From NCBI GenBank assembly GCA_022702545.1, contig JAHRBC010000001.1:2852001-2916000 (forward strand): 64,000 nucleotides of DNA. Reading direction: 5' to 3'. Source of the stretch: Phycomyces nitens (Eukaryota; Mucoromycota; Mucoromycetes; Mucorales; Phycomycetaceae). The notes beneath the pieces were generated by a model. That model did no database searches. It saw only the letters and a list, made by a program, of their open reading frames with translations, and was not told where the DNA came from. Shown here one piece after another: positions 25,301-38,200 of the stretch; position 1 is the stretch's first letter, and each line of letters starts with the position of its first letter. The translations under genes were made by a program, and so were the position numbers.

Positions 25301-27830
25301 GGATTGTCAAACATTCTCATGAGTGCTAGGACAAGAGTCGGAATAGGCAAGCACTCTGAAGAAGCTTGTGCTCTACGGACATTGGTATCAGAAAAGAAAA
25401 AAATCGGTCTTTTGCATGATATTAGGAAATTTCCCATCGTAGTCGTAGGCGTATTATATTCTCAAATAAATATGGCAAAAGTAAAAGTTTTCGAATGTTT
25501 AAGACATGGATCTACTTTTGACAATTTTAATGAAACGATATACACCATCGTACGTCAAGTCCATAAGAAATGTTTTGTATTTTTATTATGGTGATTGCCT
25601 GTGTCAATTTTGGCCATACTTTGAATCAAAATCCCACAAGCAATATACCCGAATTACACCAAGATGTATCAATTGGTGCAGGACCAACTTCACATAATCT
25701 GACACACACATACACACATCCAGGATTTTGTTTATATGATGCCTTTAATTCCAAGGTGCGAATTACAATAACTACTGGGTTGCCATTTGCAAATACCACC
25801 CAATCTGGTTTGTAGACAGTCTCCAAAAAATCTTTATTGTTGTTTCTGGTCTATAAATGATATGTTCACATAGATGTAAGCCAATAATTTTGCTTTGGTG
25901 AGTTTGCAAAGCATGAATTATTTCGGCAGCAAGAAGATCATCACCATTGTTTATAGCTGCCGCTACGCAGATACGTTTTGTTGTGGCTATAGTGATTTCT
26001 CTCCAATGTGGGGTTTCCACCCGTGTTTCCAATTAGACCAATATACAACCCATAAAGTTATATAACAATCCATGTCTTACTTTTGCGAAATCGCTGCACC
26101 ATATGATGGCAAATTGGTTCGTTTTTACTGACTTTTGCATAATTCCATATCTGTAATAACCGCTTTATGTTGATCGTCTGTGGAAACAGGAGTGCTTTTG
26201 TTCACATTCTTTCCAAAAGGGAAAATGTAATAGGTGCTCTGTAATTAAAAGATGTAAATCATAATCATCCTATTTCCTAGTTTTCACTTACAAAAGATCA
26301 ATATCTGATAACGGCTGGCCTTTGTTGTGTCGAATGACGACTTGATCACGAAAGGAATGCAACAGATTAGGCACCAAAAGATCACCAACAATCTACTGTT
26401 AATAAAGAGTTCACACGGGTAAATATGTGATATCGTTAAATCGACACAGCGTAAAACTATGGACTATATGAATTAACAAAATAAACATAATATACGAGTG
26501 CTTCATTTACTTTTTGATACACAGAAACCAAAGCAAGAAAGAGATATGAACACCAATTTATGTTTGACACCGTTTTTTTAGAGCAATAATATTTTTGACA
26601 TGTTGATAGTAGATCAGAGCCGAATGTTGCCAATGTATTCAAGATGTATTAAACTCTTGTTGGCAAGCTTTATACAACCGTTGTGCTTTAGGAGACAGAG
26701 TTACACAAGACAAATGTCTAGACGCGAGCCGGACAGAAGCCAGGTAGTCACAATCATGTTCTTTTGCCGGAATAGTGAAAATATCTTTAACATCCTGCAC
26801 TTTACATATATCCTCCAAGCTTAACGATAAAGAAAATGACATAAAGAAAGGGAATGAATGATATATAAAACAGAAAAATATGCTGAAAGAACAAACTATG
26901 CAGCGCTAGATAACTTGATGCCCGGCATAGAAAAAAATATGTTGCTTGATGGTAAAAATGAGAGTGCAATTGTCGCACTTGATAGACCAACTTAATTCTC
27001 TACTGATCGCGTAGTTGCATCTAATGCTAACCATCGAGCTTTGGTCCAACGTTAGGATCTTGTCGGATGTCGGGGCGTGGACGTAAAGTCACCAAGCCCG
27101 AGCAGGAGTGTGAGTCAATTGTCAATTTTCGTCCATCTCTGGTATTGTGAATACTTGGCCAAACATCAGAGTACATGGTTGACGGAATAGCATATAAATC
27201 ATTGGAAGGTGATGATAAGGCACAGTGAATATCCACACTTTTTGTGTCACCATAAACTTTGATTGTATTGACACAATGATTGCTTTGCCGTTATTCGTGC
27301 TCAGTAAGGCCGCACCTGCCAAAACTTGGGCACAAACATATTTCATCTGCGGTTCCGTAGCAGGTAGCGTTAAATCAACACAGCATAAACCAAGGCACGG
27401 ATTAGATGAATTAGCAATAGTGCAAGGTAAAAGTCAACACATGATATAGGAGTGCTTCATTCACTTTTGATATACAGAAACCAAAGCAAGAAAGAGATGG
27501 CTATCATGAGCAGTAATTCACACTTGACATCGTTTTCACAAGTAGTATTTCTGACGTGTTGATGCGAAGAACAAAGAAAGAACTGTTGTTAGTCTGTTCG
27601 AGTTGTATTTCTTGTTAGCAAGCTTTATACAATACGAATTCAAGAGTATTTACTGATTCAAAGTGCATTCTTAATCGACTTTGTTTTGCTGATCTTTTGC
27701 TTAACAAATTCTGATCTAAAACAAGGAAAAAAAAGGACGGCTCAAAGAGTGATTCTAATATGTTGATTGTGGTGCGTAGAGTAAAGAAGTATTTCTGGTA
27801 ACCAAAATATATCACAATAGATCAACGCGT
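25300..27830 (-). pseudogene. Unidentified, partly duplicated coding remnants
   Basis: Several minus-strand stretches look like former exons. One at about 26399-26295 contains VPNLLHSFRDQVVIRHNKG and ends in a GTAAGTG donor. A following stretch reads STYYIFPFGKNVNKS. Another at 26032-25772 contains INNGDDLLAAEIIHALQTHQ, and one at 27260-27027 contains IHCALSSPSNDLYAIPSTMY. Two blocks, about 26430-26690 and 27365-27625, are diverged copies of one another; both contain AGAAACCAAAGCAAGAAAGA and GCAAGCTTTATACAA, and both are frame-broken. I cannot name the family. It may be a decayed tandem gene pair or a repeat. Confidence 0.35.
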
Positions 27831-28046
27831 AATTTTGTGACCTTTTTCGCAGTGTTGATTTAACGATATCCGTGAAATGGCACGATTGGAAGCATATTTA
27901 TCTCTCTTTTAATAGTACAAAAGAACCATTCAAGTCCAAATATCCTGAATAGCTTTTTGGCGTTCTTTTGATTTTGCAAGTGTTCATTACTTTGTAAATG
28001 TCCATTGCCATAAAAGGCAGGTCAAAACCTTTTGGTTATATGCCGC

Positions 28047-28113
28047 CTTGTGTATGTACACACACTTTATCATGCCATGTCACTTTGTGTATGTATACTT
28101 TATCATGCCATAC
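28047..28113 (+). repeat. Imperfect tandem repeat upstream of SRP72
   Basis: The motif TTGTGTATGTA, followed by ACTTTATCATGCCAT, occurs twice in tandem (about 28049-28079 and 28086-28113) with small differences. It lies about 270-330 bases upstream of the SRP72 start. Confidence 0.6.
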
Positions 28114-28256
28114 CGACTTTTAAATTCTTCATTGGTTATAAGTTTGTATACATTGATAGTTACCTTTCAATTAAAAAATAATAAAATAAAATCAAAAAAC
28201 ACGTAAACGGAGGAACACCCGTCTTTTGCAGAATGAGTACTGTGTAAATATCTGTA

Positions 28257-28311
28257 CGTCACATAACATGTGTGACGACATTAACTTGTGTCACGTGCTG
28301 TACCAACCAAT
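28257..28311 (+). promoter_or_regulatory. SRP72 promoter sites: CGTCACA palindrome, CACGTG E-box, CCAAT box
   Basis: Within 120 bases of the start codon there is an inverted repeat CGTCACA-7nt-TGTGACG (28257-28277), a perfect CACGTG (28292-28297) and a CCAAT box (28307-28311). CACGTG is the classical bHLH target. The CGTCACA/TGTGACG arms resemble bZIP half-sites. Function is inferred from sequence only. Confidence 0.45.
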
Positions 28312-28377
28312 CCTGGATGATGCGCTGTTTGTCTGGTAAGACGAAGCTCACTCCAGCGACGCGAAGACCAAGACGAT

Positions 28378-30699
28378 ATGGCAACCACCAAAGAGGATCA
28401 GGTTTCCAGCCTTTATAGCGAGCTTAAAAAGTCAACAGACGAATACGACGATGAACACAGTCTTTCAATTTGCGACAGTATAATCCAATTGGACCCAGAT
28501 GATCAAGTTGCACTTCAGTGCAAGGTGGTCACGCTTATTCGCCTCGACAAGTACACCGAAGCACTTTCACTAATCACCCGCAAATTCAAGAAATCCGACA
28601 TTGATCTCAGTTTTGAAAAGCTCTACTGTTACTACCGTACTAACCAGCTTCAACCTGCCCTGGAGCTGTTGAATGAACTCAAGAAAATCAAGAAAGATGA
28701 TGTTGGTCTTCAATATATGGAAGCCCAATTGGTAAGTTGGCTTATTCTTGGAGTGTAAATAATCTGGAACCTGCTGTTAATCTGCAATAAAATAGCTTTA
28801 TGCCCAAGATAACTACGAGGCATCCATCAAGGTTTATGAGCAGCTTCTCAAGACCACCAACAAAAACGATAGATTGTACGAGGAGATCCAGGTGAATTTG
28901 TTGGCCGCAAAGGCAGGGCTTTTGTTTGCCAACCCAAAGGCAAAGGATAATGTGAAGGAACCTCTGTATGATATTTCGGCACCTGGTGCATACGAGGTAG
29001 CATACAATGCTGCATCTGTCCACCTTGCTCGCTCAGAGCTGGATCTTGCTCGTGAACAGCTTGAGTTTGCCAGAAGTAATTATACTGCTAAATCGTATTG
29101 TTGGTTGTATTATGGGATCTAATGCCGGTTTTTTTTTCAGAGCAATGTAACGAGAGAATGACCGAAGCTGGTTTAAGTCATGAAGAGATTGATGAGGAGT
29201 TGGCTGTGATTGCAGCTCAGTTGGCCTATACACACCAGTTGCAAGGACGCACTGAGGAAGCAAAGGAGCTATATGAGTCTGTACTGAACTCAAAGTAAGT
29301 TGTGAAGCAGAATAGAGACAGAGGTGATTAAGCGTGTGTGTATGTATATAGGGCAACCGATGCAGGTGTCACAGCTATTGTGTCAAACAATGTTGTTGCC
29401 ATGCAAGAAACAAAGGACTTGTTTGATGCAGCAAAGAAGTTAAAGGTTGCGACAAGCAAAGAAGCTGAAGCCAAGCTAAAGAGATATCAGAAACGAGTGA
29501 TTGCAATGAATGAATCGCTGCTACAACTGTACATGAACAAGGTAAATAGCATTTATTGTATTGTTTGATAATGGACACATCTAAATATATTATATATTAT
29601 TGTTTCCTTAGCATGCTGCCTGCAGAGACTCTGCACAGCGATTGATTGCTAAATACCCTGATAGTGATACTCTCTATCTTATCCTTGCTGCTGCGACTTA
29701 TCACCAGTCCAAGGGTGAAAAGGCAGTAGAGGAATTGAAGAAATACGCAGAAAAGAAGCCAGAGTCGCTGGCAATTCGGTTTGCTACCATTCAGCTCCAA
29801 TTGCTTCAATCACAACCAGCCGATGCCTTGTCCACACTCGAGTCCTACTTGAAGGTTATCGATGAAAAGGACCAAAAAGGCTTTTATCAGCCTGGTGTGG
29901 TTGCGCTTCTTGTATGGCTGTATGAGCAGACTAATCAGTCTGAAAAGGCAATGGAGACACTTGACAAGGCTTCTTCTCTTTGGAAATCTGATAGCTCATT
30001 CCTAAAGAGCGCACCTGCTTCGATTATTAAGCAGACAGCTGCCTTTAAACTCAAGACTGGGCGTTACAGTGAGGCAGCATCAGATTATGAGCAGCTCGTC
30101 AAGGCAGATCCAACAGATTCTCAGGCCATTGCTGGTCTTATCTCTGCTTATGCCGAGGTAGACCCTGCAAAGGCCGAGCAGTATGGCGATGCGCTGCCTG
30201 CAATCTCCATGCATCATATTGATGTCGATACCCTTGAGCGTATTGTGCCTGGTGTAAAACGTGGCTATGTCAAGAAAGACCCCAAGAGGTGAGATACTGT
30301 GAATATGATCAAAAGACATGTCATCTCACACCAAATGCTGTTATCTTTAGCACACATGTGAAGAAAGTCAAGCCAAAGAAAAAGAGACAGCCATTGTTAC
30401 CTAAAAACTGCGATCTTAGCAGGACACCTGATCCTGAACGCTGGTTGCCCAAACGAGAGCGCTCAACCTATCGGGCCAAGGGGAAGAACAAAAAGGCGGC
30501 TCTTCGTGGACCACAGGGATCTGCTGTAGAGGGGGGTGGAATTGGTGGCACAGGCAGTGCTAATATTGGAGGTCGTGGGGCGCCTGTTGTTTTAGAGAAA
30601 GAGGTTGCTGAGAAACCACAGACTGTACCTAGTGCAGCCCCAAAGGCAGCAGCTAATAAGAAGAAGACCAAGAAGAAGGGTGGAAAGTCAAAGTGGTAG
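28378..30699 (+). CDS. SRP72: Signal recognition particle subunit SRP72
   Basis: Component of the cytosolic SRP, where SRP68/SRP72 bind the SRP RNA and help target ribosomes to the ER. Exons are 28378-28731, 28796-29075, 29141-29294, 29352-29541, 29612-30288 and 30351-30699, all in phase, giving about 667 residues, the usual length. The N-terminal two-thirds is an array of TPR-like helical repeats (for example SICDSIIQLDPDDQVALQCK, GRYSEAASDYEQLVKADPTD). The C-terminus has the SRP72 RNA-binding signature PDPERWLPKRERSTYR, followed by Lys-rich runs ending KKKTKKKGGKSKW. The ATG at 28378 lies in a good leader context, with a CACGTG/CCAAT promoter upstream. Confidence 0.95.
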
Positions 30700-31842
30700 A
30701 GATATGGTTTATTGGATTTTATTAAATAAAAAAGTAAAAGTATTTAGTTTGAAATATTATTATTTGAATGTCCTATATATTTTCATTTTTATTTTTATTT
30801 TATTTTATTTGGTTTTCTTGCAGGGTCATGTTAAAATAGACTGCATTTGTAAGCGTGTGTTTAATAGACACGTATATATAGATCTTTAAAAGAGAGAAAA
30901 AAGCTTATATAATTTGATCTCTTGATTATCTACTATGAAATATATTTGTTTGGTCAAACAAGACCCATCTTTACATCTTTGCATCTTTACCCCTTAATAA
31001 CAGGCAATAATTCAACTCATGTCAAACAAATGGTTAAATTGATATGTGTAACAGTAATAGGAACTAGCTATTCTGAGAACACCATTTCAAATAAGCTTTT
31101 ACAAGGTATGTGCAGAACTAAAAGACTAATGATTGAAACATATTGAATGTACTTTATAGCCATTGGTTTCATTCGTTCGATATTAATACCCAAGCAGGCA
31201 ATAAAAATAAAAATAAATTTCCATACAGCCCGCCACACCAATAACGCTTCGTCGTATGGCCGAACTCCACGCGGCAATCAATAAGAAATTTTACTCCTTT
31301 GTACTCAGAGATTATTTTAGTTTATGTTTTTATTTGTATCTGCTTGGCCCAATTAATCTATAAAGATCCAAATACAAATACAAATACGAATACGAATATA
31401 AATATAAATATTATCTATATTCACATTTCTAGAGAAAGTGTTCAAACACCGTCCAGAAGAGAGCAAGAGGTTGCTAGGTTACAAGGTTGCTAGGTTGCAC
31501 AGTGACAATTCCTGTTGCTTAGCAATACAATCACAAACTGAGTGCTGAGTCATGGGCAGACGGCTCCATTTTTCTCCTGTGTACAAGTGAAAAGTCATGC
31601 AAGTACAAGGTGGGGCAAAGACAAGCTTGGCATTAAATGCATTGCCAAGCTAAAAATTAAATACAAAAAAAGAAGAGAGAGAGAAATCTTTTTTTGGAAA
31701 ACGGGTAAAATCGCCTCTAATTTCTTCCATCGGATCCAAATCGATGTTTTCGGGCGCAGCAAGATGTGTATTCATATCAATTGGCCATGTACAACATCGG
31801 GTATTTCATATTTGGCATTGTTGTATCACTCGATTAATTGTC
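30700..31842. other. Intergenic region with short repeats
   Basis: No gene supported. It contains T-rich tracts after SRP72 and an AAATAC/GAATAC hexamer array (about 31368-31410). Two direct copies of GGTTGCTAGGTT (31469-31480 and 31485-31496) follow, with GTTGCTTAGCAA near 31513. Confidence 0.45.
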
Positions 31843-31848
31843 TATAAA
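31843..31848 (+). promoter_or_regulatory. TATA box of the small CxxC-protein gene
   Basis: TATAAA at 31843-31848, 65 bases upstream of the ATG at 31913. The intervening leader is a C/T-rich stretch without an upstream ATG between the box and the start, except the open frame itself. Confidence 0.5.
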
Positions 31849-31912
31849 ACCAACCCTATTTTCCTCTTCTTTCTCCTTTATCACATCAAATCACTTTCAA
31901 ATCACTCTCAAA

Positions 31913-32077
31913 ATGAAGCCAACCACCAAGATTTCTTCCACAGCCTCCCAGTCTACCAAGACCACGCCCCTTAGTTTCGAGCTCTATTACAGTTTCTGTC
32001 CAAAATGCGGTGTAGACGTCTCCCAATTCTCACACGAAGACTTTTGCCCTTGTCTCCGTCAGGGCAACAAAAGCTAA
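31913..32077 (+). CDS. Small 54-aa protein with paired cysteine motif
   Basis: A single-exon frame beginning MKPTTKISSTASQST; the Ser/Thr-rich N-terminus leads to SFCPKCGVDVSQFSHEDFCP. The CPKC and later HEDFCPC residues could make a compact zinc-ribbon-like site. A TATA box at 31843 and a clean leader support a real gene. The frame extends upstream to 31838, but the first ATG after the TATA-proximal leader is 31913. Family unknown; it may be an RNA- or protein-binding zinc knuckle, but this is inference. Confidence 0.5.
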   Translation: MKPTTKISSTASQSTKTTPLSFELYYSFCPKCGVDVSQFSHEDFCPCLRQGNKS

Positions 32078-32107
32078 AAAGCTAAAAAGCTAAAAAAGCC
32101 AAAAAGA

Positions 32108-32170
32108 ACAAACAGCAACAACAGCAGCAGCAGCAGCAACAACAACAATATTATTATTATTTTTATTTTT
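32108..32170 (+). repeat. CAA/CAG then TTA/TTT microsatellite
   Basis: A run of CAACAGCAG-type triplets (about 32110-32150) passes into TTATTATTTTTATTTT just after the small-gene stop codon. It probably lies in its 3' UTR. Confidence 0.7.
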
Positions 32171-32550
32171 ATGTCAACATTTAACACCTCTTGTAAATAA
32201 GCATCTTCACTCATTCACTCTATACTACTGTAACATATAACATTGTATCATTCTATCATATAAGCACAAACACAATTACATAAAGCCAATAATAAATATA
32301 TGGATTCCTATCAATTGAAACATCTTCATAATTACTTTTTTGAACATGTCCTCGAGGCTGTATTTCCCATGATTTATCAACAAGCAAGAGTTCCAAAAAA
32401 AGTGATGACTTTGCAAAACAATAAATAATTACTACTATTTTAAAAATACGCATATTCCCATTTTTGTTTTTTTTACCGTCACTAGCTTTAGACTTTCAAA
32501 ATAGTCTTCTTGCGCTACACAACCCTCTTCATTCCTACTCATTCTCCATA

Positions 32551-35288
32551 ATGACCACTTCTTGGGCTACATCCCTCGATTCTCACCCAATATTCAACTC
32601 TCATAACGCCAATGTCTTTACTCCCGACATTCAAGCCTTCGACAACTCACGACAATCGCGCATTGCAGTGCTCTATGACAAGTACTTGATAGTAGCTGCG
32701 GAAAGGAGCATTAGAATATTGAATCTCGAAAAGACAGACAAAAAGCTCGCGGCTAGTTTTGAATATAAAGTAAAGTGGCTTGATTCCGTACAAACGCTTT
32801 GGTTATTCATATTCTCGATCAATTATCCACTAGAACTTCTCTCCTTATATGGTTTCCTTTGAGATCTTTCAGATCCTTCCAAACTCCAAGCTCGGAATAG
32901 TGGTAGTGGCAGGAGAATATGAAATAGCCATTATACATCTACCAAAGGATATTATCGACCTAGAAGGAGATCCTGGAAGCGCATCAACACATTATGTGGG
33001 GTCGGTGGAATATTATAATGGCACCAATAATGTGCGCATTCTCAAACTGGATTGGCATCCCTTGAGTGTCACCGAATCGCACCTAATGGTACTCGATAGT
33101 CAAAACGTATTGAGGTAAAGTAGGCTACATAAAACGCGTATTTTGGGTCAGCCTAAGTATGTATATTTGATGTAGAATGTTTGATATCTGTAAAAATTAC
33201 GATAAACCAGAGAAATCGTTTGATCTCTCTCCTTTACAGTCTACCACAAAGAATCTTGTCTCGGATTTCAATGACACAGCAAAGGTCACCTCTTTCACGA
33301 CCGGTGGCCCAAGTAGTGATAGCAACCAGTGGGAGCCTCTTACGGTCTATTTCACTCTAGATAATGGACATATCTATGCCCTATGCCCCGTCTTACCAAA
33401 CAAGAGGTAATCAACATAAAAGAAACACTATTCCTAATTTTTTAATTGATTGATATACCTCTTTTAGCACTATAAAGGCTCGCCACTGGTTGCGCTTGAT
33501 AGAAACCACCAGGGCTAGGATCTTGGTCAGTCAGGCTCAAAGTGGTCTGAATGAAGTAGAGTACTTGAGCCGGCACAAGATGTTGTCCACTCAACTATAC
33601 TGGCTGTCCTGCCAATGCTCATATTGGAAGTTACTAGCTTTAATAGATCAAGACTTGAACATACTGGTCGATATCTCTTTTAGTGTTAATCAAGACAATG
33701 TAGTAAAGCAAGGTCCTTTTGTTTTCAAGGCCCCTCCACATCCAGCAGGAACAACCGATCTAGCTTTTGTTCATTCGCCTGCTGTAAATGTATTGTTGGT
33801 TGCCCATGCCAATAGCTCTGTAGCCATCCACATCTTGACCAAGGATATCGATGCTCAATGGGACTGTTTTATTGAGAACATCAGCTTTGATTCAGTTCCC
33901 CTAGAGCATGTAAGAACAAAGGGCCTATATTCAAGTATGATGATAAACTGAATATTATATCTATTTATTAGCTAGAAAAAATCCGAGAGTATCCTAGAAT
34001 ATTGCCAACAACAACCGTCTATGAAACCATCAATTTCGCATGTGCACCAGGAGTTGGAACTTCTGTACAGCTCATAAAAGATCCTTTGAGTATTTACAAG
34101 ATCTATTGCCAACATTCTGGAGGCCTAGATGTAATTTCATTAAATACATGGATGTGTGCTCTTCAGCAGCTTGACGATCAATACGATGCAAATATTTGCA
34201 GAGAAGAAGTCATCTCTCAAATTGAATCTTGGCCAGTTGAGGAGTATCCAACTACAGTAAATCGACTCTTTTACAGCGGAAACTCCAAGAGGTAATTTGA
34301 GTAGACGGCTATTTGATGACAAGGTGTATCTTATGCTGTGCCATAGATGTATTCCTATGATTGGAGCTGTCATCACAACAAAGGTTGGGTATTCTTTGAT
34401 CGGGTATTTTTGGGGACATCGTTGCGCAGTTTTCCCTTTTGCCGCAGCTCAATCGGATCTTGAACACAACGACCTTCCCGATGTCGCAGCATTGGAAAAT
34501 CATTTTCAAAACATCAATATTAACGGTGACCACAACCGAGTGAGTCAAGACTGCAAGCCGCTTTTCCCCCTGTTCAAGACCCCCAGTGATCTGCTCGAAG
34601 GGTTTGAAGATTATGGCTCGCCAATTTACATTATACCAGAAGAGGTTGATACGAACAAGCCGGATAACTCTCTCGCCCATTTGACTACCAATGCAGCCAT
34701 GCTCTTGGGAGCCATTCAGAAAATGAACAATGCTGCAGCTGAAATAGAGAAAAGGCAAGTTTGTTTAAAGAATATCGTATTTGACATCAATCTGTAAAAG
34801 CCTAATTATTATTAAGCATCCAAATGCACAGAATCCTAATTCAGAAAAGTGTCCATAATAAGCAGAAAAGTGCCGTGGAGGACCTGTCGGCAAAGTTTGA
34901 GGCTATTGTTTCTGTAAAAGCCATAAACGCATACAGAAAAGGAATTGAGGATTCGCTGAAAGAGTATAACCGTCTTGTGGAACGTACAAATACCATGTTG
35001 AGGTCAATTGCTGACATCCACAGTCCAAATGCTACGGATGAGGAGGTGGAGTCGTTTAAGCGTATTTCAGCTTTGAAATCCGAGGTTGATGAGCTCCAAG
35101 ATCATAAACATGAATTTAAAAAGGTAAATATGCCAAGTAAATTTTACCGTGATAACTTAATGTCATTGTAGGCAATTGGTCAACTGGGCCGGATCTCGTC
35201 TATTGAGTCTAGAAAATTGTTTAAATTAAAGTATGGTCGTATTCAGTGGACATCTTTGGCGGAAAATCATCCCAAGCCTTTAGATTAG
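32551..35288 (+). CDS. Nucleoporin of the Nup88/Nup82 family
   Basis: Structural nuclear-pore component of the cytoplasmic face involved in mRNA export. Exons are 32551-32769, 32873-33114, 33176-33406, 33468-33909, 33972-34291, 34347-34754, 34832-35123 and 35172-35288, in phase, giving about 756 residues (human Nup88 741, yeast Nup82 713). The N-terminal two-thirds fits a beta-propeller, with the family-like stretches LDWHPLSVTESHLMVLDSQN and VYFTLDNGHIYALCPVLP. The C-terminal third (after about residue 540) is helical coiled coil, ending QLGRISSIESRKLFKLKYGR. The intron after 34754 uses a GC donor (GCAAGT). The distance to the next gene, MOT1, is over 3 kb. Confidence 0.8.
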
Positions 35289-38200
35289 CCCGGTCCAGAA
35301 TAGCAACCCGAATTTTTGTCCTCAATTACCCCCTCTATGAATTTTATTGATTTATTAAAGATATCTTATAAAAGGCTAAAGGTTCATCAAATTCTGTGTA
35401 CCGTTTCAAAAAAAAAATCAATGATTGTGGTTATGGCTTCTAGACGTAATGGTGATTGTCTTAATAATCAAACCTGAAGCCACAGTACAAGGTTTTTTTT
35501 TTTGTAAAATCCACGTGGCCAAATGTCTACCTAGAAAAGAACCCAGGCCAAATATAGGCATATAATTTATACAGGTCGATGAATCTGAATATTTACTTTT
35601 AATCGCCTATCATATTATTTAATTCGGCTACCTACAAGGCTGTATTTTGTATGTATTTAACGCAATTATTTTAGAGTCAGACTGTTATTTACGTTTTTGG
35701 GTGCTCGGAGTATCTGAGATTGATTATAGATGTCGCAAGTACCGTTTTTTACTTAGGTACGATTCTTTTAAAGATTAAATTTTTATTTTATTTTATCTAT
35801 GAGATGCTCCTTTCATATGATTTATCTCGATTAGTAATACTTTTTTTTTGATGGATCAAGTAAAACTTGATTTATATTTTGCTTGTATTTTAGAAATAAT
35901 ATTTTTTCTTTGTTTTTAATAATAAATGACAAGCAGCAAAATATTGATATCCTAATTTTCTTATAGAGAATTCGCTCTGGGCTGGCATTCCAATTGATAA
36001 ATGTAATTACTGGTGAAATTTATTATTATAATAGTGATAATAAATTAATGTTTTTTTTTGAATGTGATACATAACTTTATAAATTTTTATGTTTTGACTG
36101 TACTCAGTTGTTATATTTTGTGTGGTCATAATTACAAATAATATGTGCTTTTCGATTCTAGTATTCACCTTTAATTCTTCGATATTATTATTAATATTAT
36201 TATGCTTTATAAAATACGAGTATTTGGGAATAGGTTTTCGATATATTGAGTTTACTTTGGCTAGCTTATAAAATTAGGCGGTTATATTAATTCGAGACCT
36301 GGTGAACTTGGACCACCTCCTCAGCCCCGCTTATGTTTATTTCTATATACTGCTTTTAACATGGAATACTTGGAAATCTTTATGTATTTATTGTTGAACA
36401 CTTGGCAAAATTTCAAAAGAGGACAGCTATATTCTCGTAAGACACAATACACAAAAAGAAACAGAGGCCGTGTTCAACCGCCCTGGAATATTTGACATCT
36501 GGTCTCCCTATTCTACCGCGTTTATTCCCGAGGCTCCCTTCGCACTGCGCTCAGTGACCCAAAATGGATCCCACAAATACTTTGCGACATGAACGTTCCG
36601 ACATATTTCCCGAAATACTATATTATTGCTTTTCTGTCGGGTAATTTGGGACCGTAAGAAAGGTTACATTTAATATTTTAACCATTTGACTCAAAATATT
36701 ATACCATGTATATTTGCAATGGCGAAAAGTAAGAAGAAGTATTCGACTATTCATTAGACAATCTTTTCAAAGAAAATATACCCTTAATTTACACAAGACA
36801 ATAACCGTATCACATTAATAAATATATCGTTTAGAATAATAATAATAATAATAAAGGCTATAACCTATTTCTACTTTTTTTTAATACACTACAATTATTT
36901 TTTGATTTAGACACCAATAATCAATAATTAAATAGCAATTAAGCTAATAAAATAAAGAAATAATAATAATAAAATGGTTTAGCATCAGATTTTATATTTT
37001 ATGCAATTCATTGGTATCTTGAGAATAGCCCAAGTATACGAGCTGGATCCATTGAAACTGCTATATGACTAGCTCTTTAGTTGACAAGAGCCTGTAGAAA
37101 AAAAAAGTTTAGTTTACATCATAAACTTTGTCAAGATCTGATGCTTATTGTACAAGCTACAAAAAAACCCCAGTTGGATGTGTAGACAGACTATTAACAA
37201 TGATTGTCTAGAGTAAATACATAGTTTATAGTGGCTCATTCAAAGCCTTTTTTTTATTTGTTCAAGTATTATCAAGGCTATAGTTTGTACAGCTTTATAA
37301 AGACTTGAGAAAATAATAGAAAATCTATAGTTTGGAATAAAGATTCTTAATACTCAATATACTTGAGAGTAGTCGAAATAGTGTTTGGCAGCAACCAAGT
37401 ACAAGGGTTTTCAAGAGCAGCTTCTCAACCAAAGAAAATAAGGGGCCTTGTTATAGTTTAGGGATGCATTTGGTCCAGAGGGGGTTAAGTTCATGGTTTA
37501 TTTTGTAAAGTGCCCAAGCAAATTATTTGTCACTCGTCAAAGTATTCTTGAAATCCAATGTACCAGGTATAAATATAAAGTGTGTCGTTAATGGCAGCAA
37601 GTTGTAAAGCAAGGCTTGTACAAGGATATTTTGGACTAGATGTTGAATGACTCTTCAATTTAACCCAGGACATTTGGTTTTTGGTGGCATTCTAAAGGGC
37701 AGACCAAGTTGGCCGTTTGCAACTTGCAAATGATTGCTTGTGAAAAACAAAGTACAAGATTGCTTGGCCAGGCTTTTATTTTTCAGGCTACCCTACTGTG
37801 TATATGTGCTCTACATTTGACAGTAAGGTAAAAATGTTCTGGACGCACTACATCTCACATTCTGTACTTCAAGGTTGGATACTAAAAAGGCCCAAAATGG
37901 TTCCTGGGTATCTTTTCTTCTTCTTCTTTTGCTGGGTAAAAATATAAAATAAAAAGACTCTTTCTTCAATGCTGTCTTGTTTTGAGGAATTGATCTACAA
38001 AACCCCTTCACTAATATATTCTTCTTGCACTTGGAGACATACATTTGAAACATGGGTCAATTGACAATCTTGGTCTTGTTTGATTGTGAATAAGCTCAAT
38101 TAGCATCTAATCTCAACAAAAGATAAGGCTGCAATTACCCTCTTGGTGGATTCTAAATTGACCCTTGGACAATTGATGCCCAAATTTTTAAAAAAAAAAG

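Noticed and set aside
25570..25815. 81-codon plus-strand ORF with signal-peptide-like start
   Set aside because: It overlaps opposite-strand coding remnants in a duplicated, decayed region. The hydrophobic start is short and there is no promoter signal.
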